Assembly: GCA_020002185.1 (NCBI GenBank)
Contig: CM034541.1
Location: 29,491,845 to 29,555,844, forward strand
DNA from: Paraescarpia echinospica
Taxonomy: Eukaryota; Annelida; Polychaeta; Sabellida; Siboglinidae
Length of the DNA stretch: 64,000 nucleotides
Direction: 5' to 3'
Part shown: positions 11,346 to 23,140 of the stretch, piece after piece
Numbering within the stretch: the first letter of the stretch is position 1
Layout: each line of letters opens with the position of its first letter
The notes under the pieces: model-generated
Databases searched by the model: none
What the model saw: the letters and a program-made list of their open reading frames with translations, nothing else
What the model was told of the DNA's origin: nothing
Made by a program: the position numbers and the translations under genes

Positions 11346-12009
11346 CCTACTTTCTAACCATAATTTAACGCAATTCAACCCCTTTCCTTCAGCACCTGCG
11401 CATTTGACTAGGTTGCATAGTAACACAAGACAGGTGTATTTGTGTATAAAAGCTTTATATCAAGCTGAATTTATTATGAGGAGGACCAACTACACATGGG
11501 TGGGAGACCCATCAACTAAAAAAAATAAAACTTGCAGTATTGCACAAATAAAGAAACTAGTCCTATATATAGTTTCCGTGTGTGGCCTTCATAGCACAGC
11601 GGTTACTTCGGTTCGCTTCCTCTCCTCTCTCTCTCCTTCCGGCCGACGTCCCTCTACGTAGCAAACTTCAGCCACATCTTCATCTCCTGCTCCACCTCTT
11701 TGTCTGTTGCCTTGGTAGTCAATACGTTTTTGCTCACAGCTTCTGTGTGTTTAAACAATTATCAAGTAAACGATCCAGATTACAAGTGATACTGTAATGA
11801 TCTAGATTACAGTTTAAGGCATAATCAAAACCATATATGTTTTCGTTCAAGTTACCCCATAAACGCAATAGTTACGTAATCAAGAGTATCACGATGTCAT
11901 CAAAATTACTTTATATTGCAAATAATCAAAATTAATTGATAACGTTAATCTTATCTACACGAATGTGTAAAAATAAAAAAAGGTTAATGTATATTTATTG
12001 TGCATGTGT
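11346..12009. other. Unannotated spacer with a weak tRNA-like box
   Basis: TAGCACAGCGGTTA (A-box-like) at about 11,592 is followed too closely by GGTTCGCTTCC (B-box-like) for a tRNA. It may be a decayed SINE head. Nothing else is recognised. Confidence 0.35.
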
Positions 12010-12053
12010 GCGTGCGTGTGTATCGGTATGCATGTATGCGTGTATGTATGTAC

Positions 12054-12084
<31 letters not shown>

Positions 12085-12180
12085 TGTATGTATGTATGCA
12101 TGTATGCATGTATGTATGTATGTATGTATGAATGTATGTATGCATGTGTGTATGTATATATGTATGTATGTATGTATGTT
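12010..12180. repeat. (GTAT)n microsatellite
   Basis: Interrupted tetranucleotide tract of TATG/CATG units. Open frames in it on both strands are artefacts. Confidence 0.95.
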
Positions 12181-13116
12181 TAAGATCATCAGGAAAATAT
12201 CCGAAGCACAGTGATGAATTTATGATATCAGATATATGGCCGCAGTTTCCATAATCTGAAGGGCTAATGCGTGATTAAGGAAAATCCGCAATGGTAGGCA
12301 GCCTTACTCTGGCCACTGTCTAGCCCAGTACACGGTTTCACCCATTACATCAATCTGGGGAATAGTCTGGCTGTCGTCTTCCAGTCACCTCCTGGTGTGA
12401 TTAATCACTCACCATATCAGACTCCCCACTCCCCCTAATTTTGATATGCTGGCTTAACAGTTCAGAATGTAACCTGATATATCAACAAGCACAACCCATG
12501 CTTAATGCATACATTCAATGTCATAATGCAGTTACTAGCATACACTAGATTTAACGAATCTAAACACGATTAAGATATATTTTCTATGCCATTCAAACAA
12601 CTACTGACTGTGATCAGCATCACATACCTCATTAATCCTCCTCTATACCACAATCTGGTCAGACACTGCTCCCGAGGTCCATATACAATTAAGTCTCCAT
12701 CTTCCCATTTTCCTAGTAATCAAAGTCACTACTACAAAGTTTACATCTAAGGATGCACAATTCTCGTTCCCACATCATGGTACAATTAAAAATATTGAAA
12801 GTATTGCTTTATACTGTATACAATATAGGTTGAAACTTACCCAACCAGCATGTGGTGTTACTGTAACATTGAACGTTGGCACACTGACTTTGGCAGTTGG
12901 TGGCAGTTATTCCCGCCCACTGACCACACGTGACCATAGTGCCTTGGGTAAAATTTAGATTTAAACAATTAAATAATTAGTAATAAGACCAGCAACCTGT
13001 AAAGTAAATATAACTAGCTACAAGAGAAATAAGTAGAATAGTAAATTATTAGTGAAATATATTCTCCAAGATTTGTTAAGTTACCCTGGAAATTTTGTAA
13101 CTAGACCACCTGCCAA
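12181..13116. other. Spacer, no supported gene
   Basis: I see no coding signal, RNA gene or clear repeat in this stretch. Confidence 0.4.
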
Positions 13117-15955
13117 CTACTGTACGGGAAGACATGACAATATTCCATACGTATAGTAGGCCTGCCTGTCCCGAAGGACAATAGGTTCTGCGTGTGAAGA
13201 GTCAATGACTGGTGGGCCAGCGTCTGCTGTGACTATGCAGGCCAATCCTTGAGTGACACTCCCTTGCACAGTTTCTGCAGACGTAGTTCGATGGCAAAAC
13301 TGGTGCGCCGTGCTCACGTGATCCCTTTGTTGTCGTCTCTTCTCCACCCAGTGCGCCATGTACTGCGATCTATGGTATCTGTCTCCCATGATGATGCGTC
13401 GATGTTGCATGCTTTCATATCGCGTCGACACACATCCCTGAAGCGAAGCAACGGGCGGCCGGTGGGTCTGGATCCTACTTCAAGCTCACTATAGAGGATG
13501 TCTTTAGGGATTCTACCATCCTCCAGGCGACATAGGTGTGCTCATTGATGTTGATGGATGGAGCATTGCGAACATCCTGGCCCATGATGTTCGTCTTCTT
13601 AATGCTGATGGTTAACCCAAATTCTTTGCAGGCATCAGCAAATCTGTCTGTCATTCTCTCGAGTCTTTCTGCAGAGTGGGATGTAAGTGCAGCATCGTCA
13701 GCAAAAAGAAGTTCTCGAATGAGGCATTTGCGGATCTTGGTCTTTGCTTTCAGACGGGCCAGACTGAAGAGCTTGCCGTCTGATCTGGGGGTGCGTGCGA
13801 TAGTACCATTGAAAAGAAGATGCCGAACAGGGTCGGTGCAAGCAGGCAGCACTGTTTAACCCCGCTCTTGATGGGGAAACCTTTCGAAGTTGCTCCTTCA
13901 TACCGCAATGTGGCTTCCATGTTGTTGTGGAAGGCTATGACTATGTTCATCAGTTTTGGCGGCGAACCGACCTTTTCAATGAGTTTGAAAAGGCCGCCCC
14001 TACTGACAAGATCAAAAGCCTTGGTCAGACCAATGAAGGCTTTGTAGAGTGGTATTTGCTGTTCGCGGCATTTCTCCTGCATGTGGCGCAAGCAGAAGAG
14101 CATGTCGATGGTGGATCTGTGCTGCGAAAGCCACACTGAGCTTCGGGGTACACTCGCTCTCCCAGTTTCTGCAGTCTTTTTAGAGTGACTCGTGCAAAGG
14201 TTTTGGCCACAACACTAGGCAGTGAGATGCCGCGGTAGTTGTTACAGTAGCTACGGTCACCTTTGTTTTTGTACAGAGTGATGACATTGGCGTCCCGCAT
14301 GTCTTGAGGCACTGTGCCCTCCTCCCAGCACTGGCATAGAAGTTCATGGAGCATGGTGAGTAGCACAGGCTTAACGCACTTGATGATCTCTGCAGGAATT
14401 CCGTCACTTCCCGGGGCTTTTCCATGAACCAAGCGGTCTATGGCATCACCAAGCTCTTCCACTGAAGGGGGTTCATCGAGCTTATACAAAACGGGCAAAG
14501 ATTCCGCTGCATTTATGGCAGCCTCGGTGACTACATTTGTCCTGGAGTAGATAGAGTTCTAGATAGTGTTCAACCGATCGATCCATCTGCTTGTTTGGTT
14601 ATGTGATGGTTTCTCCTGTTTTGCTCTTCAGCGGGGCAGATTTCTTGGTGGTAGGTCCAAAAGCTTTCTTTATTCCCTCGTACATCCATTGGATGTCGCT
14701 AATGACGGATGACAACTGAATACTGTTGCAGAGACTTTGCCAATAGTCATTGGCGCATTTCCTAGCTGTCCTTTACGTTGTAGATCGTGCTGTTCTGAGA
14801 GCAACAAGTGTGGCTGCGTTGGGGTTCTTCTTGTAGTTCAATAGTGCTGTGCGTTTCGCTTCAATGGCGGGCTCAATGTCGGATATGTGGGTCTCAAACC
14901 AGTCTGCGCTGCTTTTTCTCTGTTTGCCGAAAGTTGTCAAAGTGGCTTTGTAGATGCTGTCTCTGATGTGTGACCATTTGGCTTCCATACCTCCTCCTGG
15001 TGTGCGATGCAGAGCCTGTTCAAGGGAGTTTAGGTACCTTTCAGTCAGGTCAGCGATGGAACTGAGGTATAGGCAGCGTTGATATGAGGATGACACTTCT
15101 GTTTGGAATGATGAATTTTCTTTGGCCTGAGTTTAACCTGGCTGCATACCAGGGCGTGGTCAGTGTCGCAGTCCGCACTGTGAAAGCTTCGTGTGATGAG
15201 CACATTGTTGAGAGAAGTCCGCCTGGTAATGACGAGATCCAATTGGTGCCAGCGATGGGATCGCGGATGTTTCCATGATACTCTCTGGCGGGGTTTAGTT
15301 TGGAAGAACGTGTTGGTGATGCAAAGGTTGTGATAAGAGCACATCTCAAGTAGTCGCTGTCCGTTTTCATTCATTTTCCCAGTGCCGTAGTGACCAAGAC
15401 AGGTTGACCATGAATTGTGGTCGTCACCGACCCTAGCATTGAAATCTCACAGCAAGAACAGATGTTCAGAGTGGGGAATGTTGTTAATGATAGAGTGGAG
15501 GTGTTCGTAGAACAGGTCTTTGACTTACGGTGGGGAACAGAGTGTTGGCGAATATATGCTCATGTTCAGTAAACAGTGGTTCAATTGTGCTCAGAAGGGA
15601 GATCCTGACAGCAAATCCCACTCTATGTAAGGGGGTTTCATTGGGTTATTTTCCTTGCCAGAAATAGGTGTAATCTTTCTCCCGCAGCGAAGCGTTTGCG
15701 ATTCGAAGGGCTACCTTCTTGACATTTATCTTTGTTTTGCCTGCTCCAGTATTTCAGTCCACTTTTCAGGTGAGAACCCTAAGCTCCAAGCACCCATTGA
15801 AGCAGATGGACAGTGGCGTGACAGCACCTTTACTGACCGGAGGCTTCCCGGTTTGAGGCGGGCGGTAGCTGTCCAGTGAGATGCGATGATCTCTCCCACA
15901 GTCGTAGGCAGCCCGTGGCGTCCGTTCGTTACGCCAATCGAGTTGGACTTATAAC
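13117..15955 (-). mobile_element. Non-LTR retrotransposon relic (LINE A), endonuclease to C-terminal finger
   Basis: Read on the minus strand it keeps the order of a LINE ORF2. The 5' leader lies at 15,955-15,500. The endonuclease lies at about 15,500-15,045, with DFNARVGDD, NENGQRLLEMCSYHN and DCDTDHALV. The reverse transcriptase lies at 14,498-13,540, with GKAPGSDGIPAEIIK, YRGISLPSVVAK and the FADD catalytic box. A C-terminal CRNCARECHSRIGLHSH finger lies near 13,300-13,230. Frames are broken. The first glycine of the GDFNA endonuclease motif is a TGA stop (15,449-15,447). About 120 codons are missing near 13,530, where INEHTYV runs straight into RLEDGRIPKDIL. It resembles LINE C (36-38.6 kb). 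I cannot assign the clade with certainty by eye. Confidence 0.85.
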
Positions 15956-15959
15956 CCGT

Positions 15960-16160
15960 TGTACTGGTCTGGAAGGAGGTTCCGGTCTGAGAGTAAGTTC
16001 CGGTTCCGTTTTGCGTAGTGCGCATGCGATTGTAAATGTCAAAGGTTAGCGCCTACTTTCGGCCCGCAGCTGTATGGTCTGGAAGGAGGTTCCGGTCTGA
16101 GAGTGAGTTCCGGTTCCGTTTTGCGTACACACAGTACATGTCAAAGGTTAGCGCCTATTT
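15960..16160 (+). repeat. Left terminal inverted repeat plus second partial copy
   Basis: CTGGAAGGAGGTTCCGGTCT occurs at about 15,969 and again about 110 bp further on. Each copy is followed by GTTCCGGTTCCGTTTTGCGT and then by GTCAAAGGTTAGCGCCTA. The duplication is therefore about 110 bp and includes subterminal sequence. Confidence 0.8.
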
Positions 16161-16437
16161 TTGGCCAGCTTATCACGGTGTTTGCCGAAAGAATGTGTGA
16201 TCCAATTATATTATAGTTTACGTTAATGATATGGTTACTTTTGTAATGGTTAGTATACATAACAAAACCTCATGATTAGCATAATTTGGAGTTATTTGCC
16301 AAAAAATTGTGTTTTATTTTGATGTAATTGTCTCAGAGCGTTGACGTTGTGTATCTTACGACTTCGTCACACAGAGCTGCAGTTTTCAGCGCTGCTTATA
16401 CGCACAGCGGGTTTTGTGGTAAACACAAATATCCGCA

Positions 16438-17100
16438 TTTTAAATGACATGACACATCCTTATCTCTGTCAGTTTGGCATGTATGAAGCTGAAATTTTGT
16501 GTATAATCTAGCAGGCCCATTGGGGGTGGTTCGTAGATTTAGATTTTTAAAAATTCGTCGGGGGTAGGAATCTTGGGGGTAACAATTTATAAATGACACG
16601 TCTCTGTTAATTTGACATATATGAAGCTGACATTTTTTTTGATCTAGGGTGTCCATTGGGGTAGTTTGTACATATAGTTTTTTTTTCGAAATTCATCCAG
16701 GTGGTGGGAGTCTCGGGGGAGGTCACAATTTTAAAATGCACTTATCTCTGTCATTTTGTCATGTGTGGAGTTGAACTTTTGTGTTTGATCTAGCAAGCCC
16801 ATTGGGATCTAGATATTTAAAAACAAATTCAAAATGTGGGGTCACAATTTTAAAATGGCACTTATCTGGGCCAGTCATGCCTGTATGGGGCAGACCTTTT
16901 TTATGCGATCTAACATACCCATTGGGATAGTTCAGTTTTATATTTTTTCTAAATTTGTCCGGGGTGGCGGTCTGGGAGTCACAATTTTAAAATAGCACTT
17001 ATCTCCATCAGTTTTGGAAATATGGGGCTGACATTTTGTGTGCAGTCTAGAAGTCCCATTGAGGCACTTCAAAATTCGTACGGAGGGTGGGGATCATCAT
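16438..17100. repeat. Degenerate tandem repeat, five units of about 120-145 bp
   Basis: Units start near 16,438, 16,582, 16,724, 16,844 and 16,981 with a phrase like ACAATTTTAAAATGGCACTT. They contain ATCTCTGTCA, GAAGCTGACATTTTGTG and CCCATTGGG, then a G-rich end such as GTCCGGGGTGG. Stops in all frames rule out a repeat protein. Confidence 0.75.
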
Positions 17101-17694
17101 TTCCAAACAGTTTTTCCCAACGCAACTCCAAGTAACTCAACAATTCTTTAATAATACATTTATGGAAACGAACCATGCATTCACGACTAGTAGTATTATT
17201 AAATGAAATATAAAATGCAAAAAATGTATTTATTTATTTACACAGATCAAAACTAGCCCTTTGTATAATACTGTGATGTATCATCAGACAAGTGATCAAA
17301 TGCAATTATTAAAAAATAAAACTATTGTTACAAATAATTATTAACTCGTAGATAACATTAGCCTTTCTGGTTATACATATTTACGTCACATTATATGCAA
17401 TCTAATGTAATGTAAATTAAACTGAGGAGATCCTTATGAAACTAAAGCTGTGATTGTTATTACGTTAAACAAAGTAACATAAAACAACAGGAATACACTA
17501 AAATTATTGGCATACATTTACAAAGAACCAAACCACGTAGCCCGTTATATAACGCTGCACTCGCTTGCAATACAACATTGCTACAAATAAAGTATATCAT
17601 AATATTTAATCAGCCAAGTAATATAAAATTCATTTATTCAGAAATAAAACCATTGTCACAAGTAATCATTAATTCATATATAGCATGACTGCAT

Positions 17695-17775
17695 GACTGT
17701 AATAATAATAAAATAAGATATTTTTATAGCGCCATAATCACACAGTGCTCTATGGTGCTTTACAATACAATCATA
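17695..17775 (-). mobile_element. SINE 3' tail fragment
   Basis: Read on the minus strand it gives TAAAGCACCATAGAGCACTG, then GGCGCTATAAAAAT and an AT-rich end. This is the same tail pattern (GCGC...GCGCTATAAA) as the SINE pieces at 18.9 kb and 54.7 kb. The body upstream is not recognisable. Confidence 0.4.
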
Positions 17776-18020
17776 ATACCAAACCTGTATAGTTAGATCA
17801 TTAAAATATTAAGTTAAATATCATAAAAACAATACAACTAAGAATCGTACATTGAATTAAAAAACAATTTAAATATAAGGGCATTATACCTAAAACATAT
17901 ATAATGAATAAACTCATTTAAATAATAAATTACACTAAGAGCCATCACATAATAGGATGAGGTGGGATTAAATTAGTAAGATTACAAACTAAAGTATATA
18001 TTCAGTGACTGCATGTGCCA

Positions 18021-18131
18021 TTACAGTTTCTTGTATTGCAGGAACTCTGCAAATACTGCCGTTCTGAAAGCATCGACATGGCACTGGCGTATCTTGTGAG
18101 GTGGTACTCCAACGCTGATGGCCTTTGCATA
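18021..18131 (-). CDS. Candidate 3'-terminal coding exon inside the 7-kb element
   Basis: On the minus strand a CTGTATTCCAG acceptor is followed by 36 open codons and a TAA stop (18,021-18,023). The peptide starts YAKAISVGVPPHKIRQ and ends AEFLQYKKL, with His and Cys residues (HKIRQCH). I do not recognise it. It could be the end of the element's own gene or of an unrelated host gene. The partner exon at 22,485-22,604 is on the same strand, but a connecting exon with the right phase was not found. Confidence 0.3.
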   Translation of the reverse strand, partial: YAKAISVGVPPHKIRQCHVDAFRTAVFAEFLQYKKL

Positions 18132-18589
18132 CTGGAATACAGATACACATTAATGTTAACATTTCCTTACATAAATAATAGACTCATCTGAAAACATATC
18201 ATCCCTTAATAACATACATAGGTACAGGTCACAATTTTCCTTTGCTAATTCTGTGAAGTATAATACTTTATAAAAACCTACTTGGTACTTGGTAGTGTGA
18301 TAACATGCTCAATGTTACTGTAAGCGAGCTGGCAATTAGGGTGTATCATGTGAAGTTTTCATCCCTACATCAGTGAGAGACGTTTTATGTAACCAGCATT
18401 GCGAAAAACTTTTCAAATATATAACATAGAAAATATCACGTAGGAATATGCCAGGACAGACTATTGTGTCTCTGTGTATATAGCACCATGTGGAGGATTG
18501 GCACATTTGCTGTTTTTTTTTTAAATTGGCAGGAATTTATTGTCTTAATATATCCTAAATTACATTTAATGGTAAGACCTAATTGTCTC

Positions 18590-18935
18590 TCAAATGATGC
18601 TCACCACCATTGTGAACACACCACAACTGTGGCTGAGAGGAAGCAGATTCGAATCCTATGCAGCGGTATCACATTTTTGGAAAGTTCAGTTATTCTGCAT
18701 TGCTTCAGTTCACTCAGCTGCATGACTGAGTACCTGGCTATAGACAGTGGTGGATATTTTTGTACGAATAGTCTTCACGCATTAATCACAGCATGGCTGA
18801 ATACTTCCAAGAGAAGTCGAGATGATGTTCGATTGAACAGGTCTGCCAGGGAGTAAAGTGTAAAACGCATCGAGCAGTCCTAAAGACTGGATACTGCGCT
18901 ATATAAGAATTTACCTTTTTTTACGTATAATTATC
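18590..18935 (+). mobile_element. tRNA-derived SINE
   Basis: A B-box-like AGATTCGAATCC lies at about 18,646. A central block, CAGTTCACTCAGCTGCATGA followed by GAGTACCTGGC, comes next. The 3' end is CTGGATACTGCGCTATATAAG, a tail of the kind shared by many animal SINEs and their partner LINEs. A 130-codon open frame across it is accidental. Confidence 0.6.
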
Positions 18936-19199
18936 TTATTTGTTAAACAATATGGATGCCAAGACACCACATTTTGGTATTTATAAAATACAACACAACA
19001 CAATAATTAAATACCGAGTATAAAATATTGTTCTATGATCAATCACTTTTATTACAACAAAGTAACTCGATATACTATGAAGATTCCTTCACATAAAACA
19101 ATTTGGCATGCTTGCATACCTAAACGTATTTAGTGCAGGAAACATCAAAGAATATTGAGAGCAGGCATGGTAAACTAACTTTGAAAATTATTTAAAATA

Positions 19200-19390
19200 C
19201 ATCAACTCATATATTTTCCAGTTAAATTAATTAATATCATACATTTATCAGGTCAATTAAATTAAATTAACCTCCCAAAGTTTTTCAATAAAATAAAATT
19301 AACAAATAACTTTCATTTAATTAACATTCCATTTAAACTAACTTCAATTAAATTAGAAATCAACTTGAACTCACCTAACGATTAATTTTA
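19200..19390. repeat. Dispersed TTAATT-rich repeat, copy 1
   Basis: It contains ACATTTATCAGGTCAATTAA and many TTAAATT/AATTAA words. It shares this phrase with 30,905-31,205 (ACATTTATCAGGTCGATTAA), which suggests a dispersed AT-rich repeat rather than chance. Confidence 0.5.
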
Positions 19391-19924
19391 AGACAAAAAG
19401 AACACATTATCCGCTAAAGAGGCTAACTGGAACTAATGTCTGTAATAGGCCAAGCAAGCTAATAAAGCACAATGACATTGTACAAACTTATCTAAAACTT
19501 GAAAGTACAATATGAGAATTTAAGTTAAATAGTGTATAGCTGGATTGTGTTCACTTTCACATTTTAACCCAGCCCTGAAGTGCCTTATCACCCACTGGAC
19601 ATTCACAGTTCACCCAGCTCAGTCACTGACTGTCCCTGGCTGGAGATTTGAGATTGTGCAAACAATTGCCTGAACCTAACTAATTGCTTTAATGTCAGTT
19701 GGGTCACTGGCTGCTACTAGTGTGCACTTAGAATTTACATCTAATGACAACAGGCCTGTGAAAACCACCTGAGGCATAACATTGACTTAGAATCAAGCTT
19801 GCACATTATGCATGTGGGTAGTTTTCATCTTACAGCTTGAACCTGGAGCACCAAACGTTTAGGAATTAATATACGACCCCCACAATAGGGTCGTTTCAAG
19901 ATACTCCATATATTTATATATGGG

Positions 19925-21080
19925 AGACATCACCAGTACATATCATGTATTTAGATTTTCAGAAAGCTTTCGACAAAGTGCCACATCAACGATTACTACT
20001 TAAACTATAGGTCCATGGCATAGGAAATGGTATAATTAACTGGATAAAAAAAATGGCTGATTGACAGAAGACAACGGATAGTAGTTGATGGGGAGGCTTC
20101 AAACTGGAAATCAGTTTTGAGTGGGGTACCACTGGAATCAGTACTGGGACCTATTTTATTCTTAATATATATCAACGATTTGGACGATGATATAACTAGA
20201 AAGGTGTTGAAATTTTCAGATGATACAAAAGTGTTCAGAAGGATTAAACGTTATGTAGATAGACAGCATTTACAAGATGATCTTGACAGGTTGATCAAAT
20301 GGTTTGAAAAGGGGCAAATGAGGTTAAATTTTTTGAAATGTATATGCCTCCGCACAGGACATGGGAACGAAGATGTACAATATAAATGGGGGGTACTGTA
20401 TTAAGTACAACTGTAAAAGAAAAGGACTTTGGGTTAACCACTAGTGCTGAGATGAAGGTTTCTAAGTAGTGCGGAATTGCAGCTACAAAGGGAAATAAAA
20501 TCCTTGGATTAATTAGGTGAAATATAGTGTATAAGGAAAAAAAAAGATAAATTGTACAAAACAGTAGTTAGGCCTCAATTAGAATATTGTGTACAAGCGT
20601 GGAGGCCATATCGCAGGAAGGACATAGATATGCTAGAAACAGTACAGAGGAGAGCGATTAAAATTATACCAAAACTGAGGGATCTTAGTTATGAAATACA
20701 CCTAAAATAAGATGGTTTAACACCACTAGAGTCCAGGAGATTGAGAGGAGATGAGATAGAAGTGTTTAAAATATTGAATGGTTATGAAAATATTGATAGA
20801 AATACTTTTTTCTCAGTTAGGAAGGATAGAAGTACTAGAGGACATGAAGTTATATTAGTAAAGGAGGAGTGTAGATTAGGTATAAGAATGTTCTACTTTT
20901 CACAAAGGACTGTAAATGAATAGAACAGATTATCTGCTGATTGTGTGGGTGTTTACTGTGTGAATATGTGTAAACATACAATCGACACACCTCAGAAGGG
21001 CAGGATGCAGAAGGGTTGGATAAAAAGGGTTGGGCTCTCAATAAGCCAAAAGGCTTCCTTGTCCACCTGCCATCTAGAGT
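19925..21080 (+). mobile_element. CR1/Jockey-type LINE reverse-transcriptase fragment (LINE D)
   Basis: Reading shows the RT blocks YLDFQKAFDKVPHQRLL (about 19,950), GVPLESVLGPILFLIYINDL and the catalytic region KFSDDTKVFR (20,117-20,260). Then come LEYCVQAWRPY, IKIIPKLRDLSYE and a C-terminal SQRTVNE. Motif A (QKAFDKV) and the FADD-type box (here FSDD) are recognisable. In-frame stops and frameshifts mark it as dead, and the 5' endonuclease is missing. It is nested inside the 7-kb TIR element, so it inserted after that element arrived. Confidence 0.85.
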
Positions 21081-22484
21081 TAATTCTCTGTGTGGCAATC
21101 TTGTTAGGTGGACAATGAAGGTATGGGGTAAATCAGTTGTTTTTTCAATTGACTATATCTGATGCTTCAACTGTTGCACCATTGAAAGTCATTTTAATTA
21201 AATATCGACATAATCATACTCGCAGATGCAATGTATCGGTCAATAAGCCCATGCCAGGGGTAATTGTGCACAAAGGTTTGTGCATTTACCTGGCGGATTT
21301 GAACCACCAACAGATACTGAGACATTAGCATCTACAGGTGTACTCTTAATTTAAAATAAACAATGTTAAAAAGGAAACCACTGTTTCAAGTTTCAATTAA
21401 AAACAGACAACTTAATAAAGGCCATTTACAAAATTTGCAGATGCTGCCAAATAGTATTGTTCACTTGTTACAATTATAAGTAAAGCTTACTACATAAATG
21501 ATGGATGAAATTACCAACACAAGTTACCTATGCTGCACTGCCATAGCCTAGGACAGTAGGGGTCTAAATTCTAGTGATAAGGGCCTGAGCAAACTATGTA
21601 GAGAATGTCATAATTCACTTGATACAATTTAACACTACAAAGAGTACCATGTCAGTATGATACAATTAATTAGTAAATTCCTTACTGTCATGTAACAGTA
21701 TTCCCACACACTGTCAATAAGCTTATGTGTCACTGTGTCTACTTCCGAGAAAGGAAATATAACTATTCATACACAAATACAGTACAGTGCAGTGTGACAA
21801 TAACAATGTAAGTACCTGTGCTAACTGCAATATTGATAGCGAGTGATTGTCCATTATTTATTAATCTATTTCATTCATTAATTGCACTATATATGGTCAA
21901 ATACATTGGTATTTAGGTTGGTGTACATTTTAGTGGTAGGCCCCTAGGCTAAGCCTATACATTTTTAGGTAAAACGATTGTTTAATAGCGTTAATAATTT
22001 CAGCTGAAAGAATATTCACAAAATAGAATTCACAATTAATTAATTTCAAGTAGTGACATACTAGCAGTACATTTGGTCATATAAGACTGAAGCCATTTTA
22101 CATCTTAGGTTGAGTGCAATTTTTATTAATATTTGCCAAAAAATAACCACCAACCTGTAATGACTGCCATGGGTGTCTGTTTTGTCAAAGGAATATTTAT
22201 TTATGCTTCAGGAAATCAAGAGGTACAACCCACAGAAAGATAAGAATAATAACCATTCTAGGTAATAAACAGTGGGCCTGCAGAGCAGCTGTATTAATAG
22301 CCACGTCATTGGCATTGCGTCCAGCCATCGTTTCGTAATTATACTTTTGTCAAAAACACAGGCCCCTATTCTGACACCTATATCATTTAAGAAACCCATA
22401 TTAATATACTGGGTTATGGCATAGTATACTAAACGCTAGGCTACAGACTATTAGCCTGGCCCTGGGGCTGGATTGTCTACTCAC

Positions 22485-22604
22485 CGTCTACTTGATATTT
22501 GCCATGCTGCGTAGCTTTCAAAATAGCATTGCGCATTCGCTTTTCACACACCAAGTGCTTTTTGTGACTAGGTAATGCCTTATGCAAGTCATGTACCGTC
22601 GGTA
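22485..22604 (-). CDS. Candidate internal coding exon near the right end of the 7-kb element
   Basis: On the minus strand an AG at 22,605-22,606 and a GTGAGT donor at 22,479-22,484 bound 120 nt that are open in one frame, phase 1 to phase 1. The peptide includes HDLHKALPSHKKHLVCEKR, notably rich in His, Lys and Cys. An overlapping frame starting at an ATG just upstream also stays open for about 37 codons, so the frame is uncertain. No family is recognised. Confidence 0.3.
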
Positions 22605-22824
22605 CTCATCTCCTATTTTCTCCCGCTGCATCACAGGTATTTTCTCAACAAAAGATATGTGAACTAGTTGATACTAACTAATGTGCCAGTAGACAGTGGT
22701 CACGCGCAGATGTACGATCCTGTTCAGCAACGTAGGGGGCAAATAGGTCGGTGGAGTAACGGTCGCTACAGCAAACGAAAAATGATTAATTGTATATCTC
22801 AGTCACCGAGTGCATCGAGCAAGG

Positions 22825-22945
22825 GTCAAAGTTGATCGGTCACCTGAGGTCACGTTGCTCACAGCGATGTAACTCAGTCGCCGCATACTTCTGGCACGGG
22901 GTCAAAGTTGATCGGTCACCTGAGGTCACGTTGCTCACAGTTGGT
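22825..22945. repeat. Subterminal direct repeats of the 7-kb element
   Basis: GGTCAAAGTTGATCGGTCAC followed by CTGAGGTCACGTTGCTCACAG occurs twice, about 74 bp apart (around 22,826 and 22,900). The copies are nearly identical and lie just inside the right terminal inverted repeat, a usual place for transposase-binding repeats. Confidence 0.7.
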
Positions 22946-22971
22946 CGATTTTGATATACTGCGCTTGCGCG

Positions 22972-23040
22972 AGCATGCGCAATACGCAAAACGGAACCGG
23001 AACTTACTCTCAGACCGGAACCTCCATCGAGACCAGTACA
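22972..23040 (-). repeat. Right terminal inverted repeat of the 7-kb element
   Basis: It is the reverse complement of the left end at 15,960-16,027, with a few substitutions near the tip (TGGTCTCGATGG in place of TGGTCTGGAAGG). It is followed directly by the CCGT duplication. Confidence 0.8.
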
Positions 23041-23091
23041 CCGTAACTGCTGCCTTCCGTGTTGTACAGTCGCATTGAGTCGACTATGGAG

Positions 23092-23140
23092 TGTGTGTGT
23101 ATATATATATATATATATATTTATACATATATATAGATAC
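23092..23140. repeat. (TA)n microsatellite
   Basis: A GTGTGTGTGTA run followed by alternating TA, then ATACATA words. Confidence 0.9.

Larger units (their letters stand above)
15960..23040. mobile_element. 7.08-kb DNA transposon with about 70-bp terminal inverted repeats and CCGT target duplication
   Basis: The left end starts TGTACTGGTCTGGAAGGAGG and continues through a motif ending GCGCATGC at about 16,026. The right end, 22,972-23,040, is its reverse complement with only a few differences. CCGT lies directly outside both ends (15,956-15,959 and 23,041-23,044), a 4-bp target-site duplication. Inside are a second partial copy of the left end (from about 16,076), a tandem repeat (16.4-17.1 kb), SINE pieces, a nested CR1-like LINE, direct repeats near the right end, and two candidate minus-strand exons. 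No known transposase motif is recognised, so the superfamily is open. Confidence 0.65.

Noticed and set aside
11580..11680. tRNA gene
   Set aside because: The A-box-like and B-box-like words are about 15 bp apart, far too close, and no cloverleaf is possible.
19585..19665. Another SINE copy
   Set aside because: Only a single short phrase (AGTTCACCCAGCTC) resembles the SINE core. Head and tail are absent.
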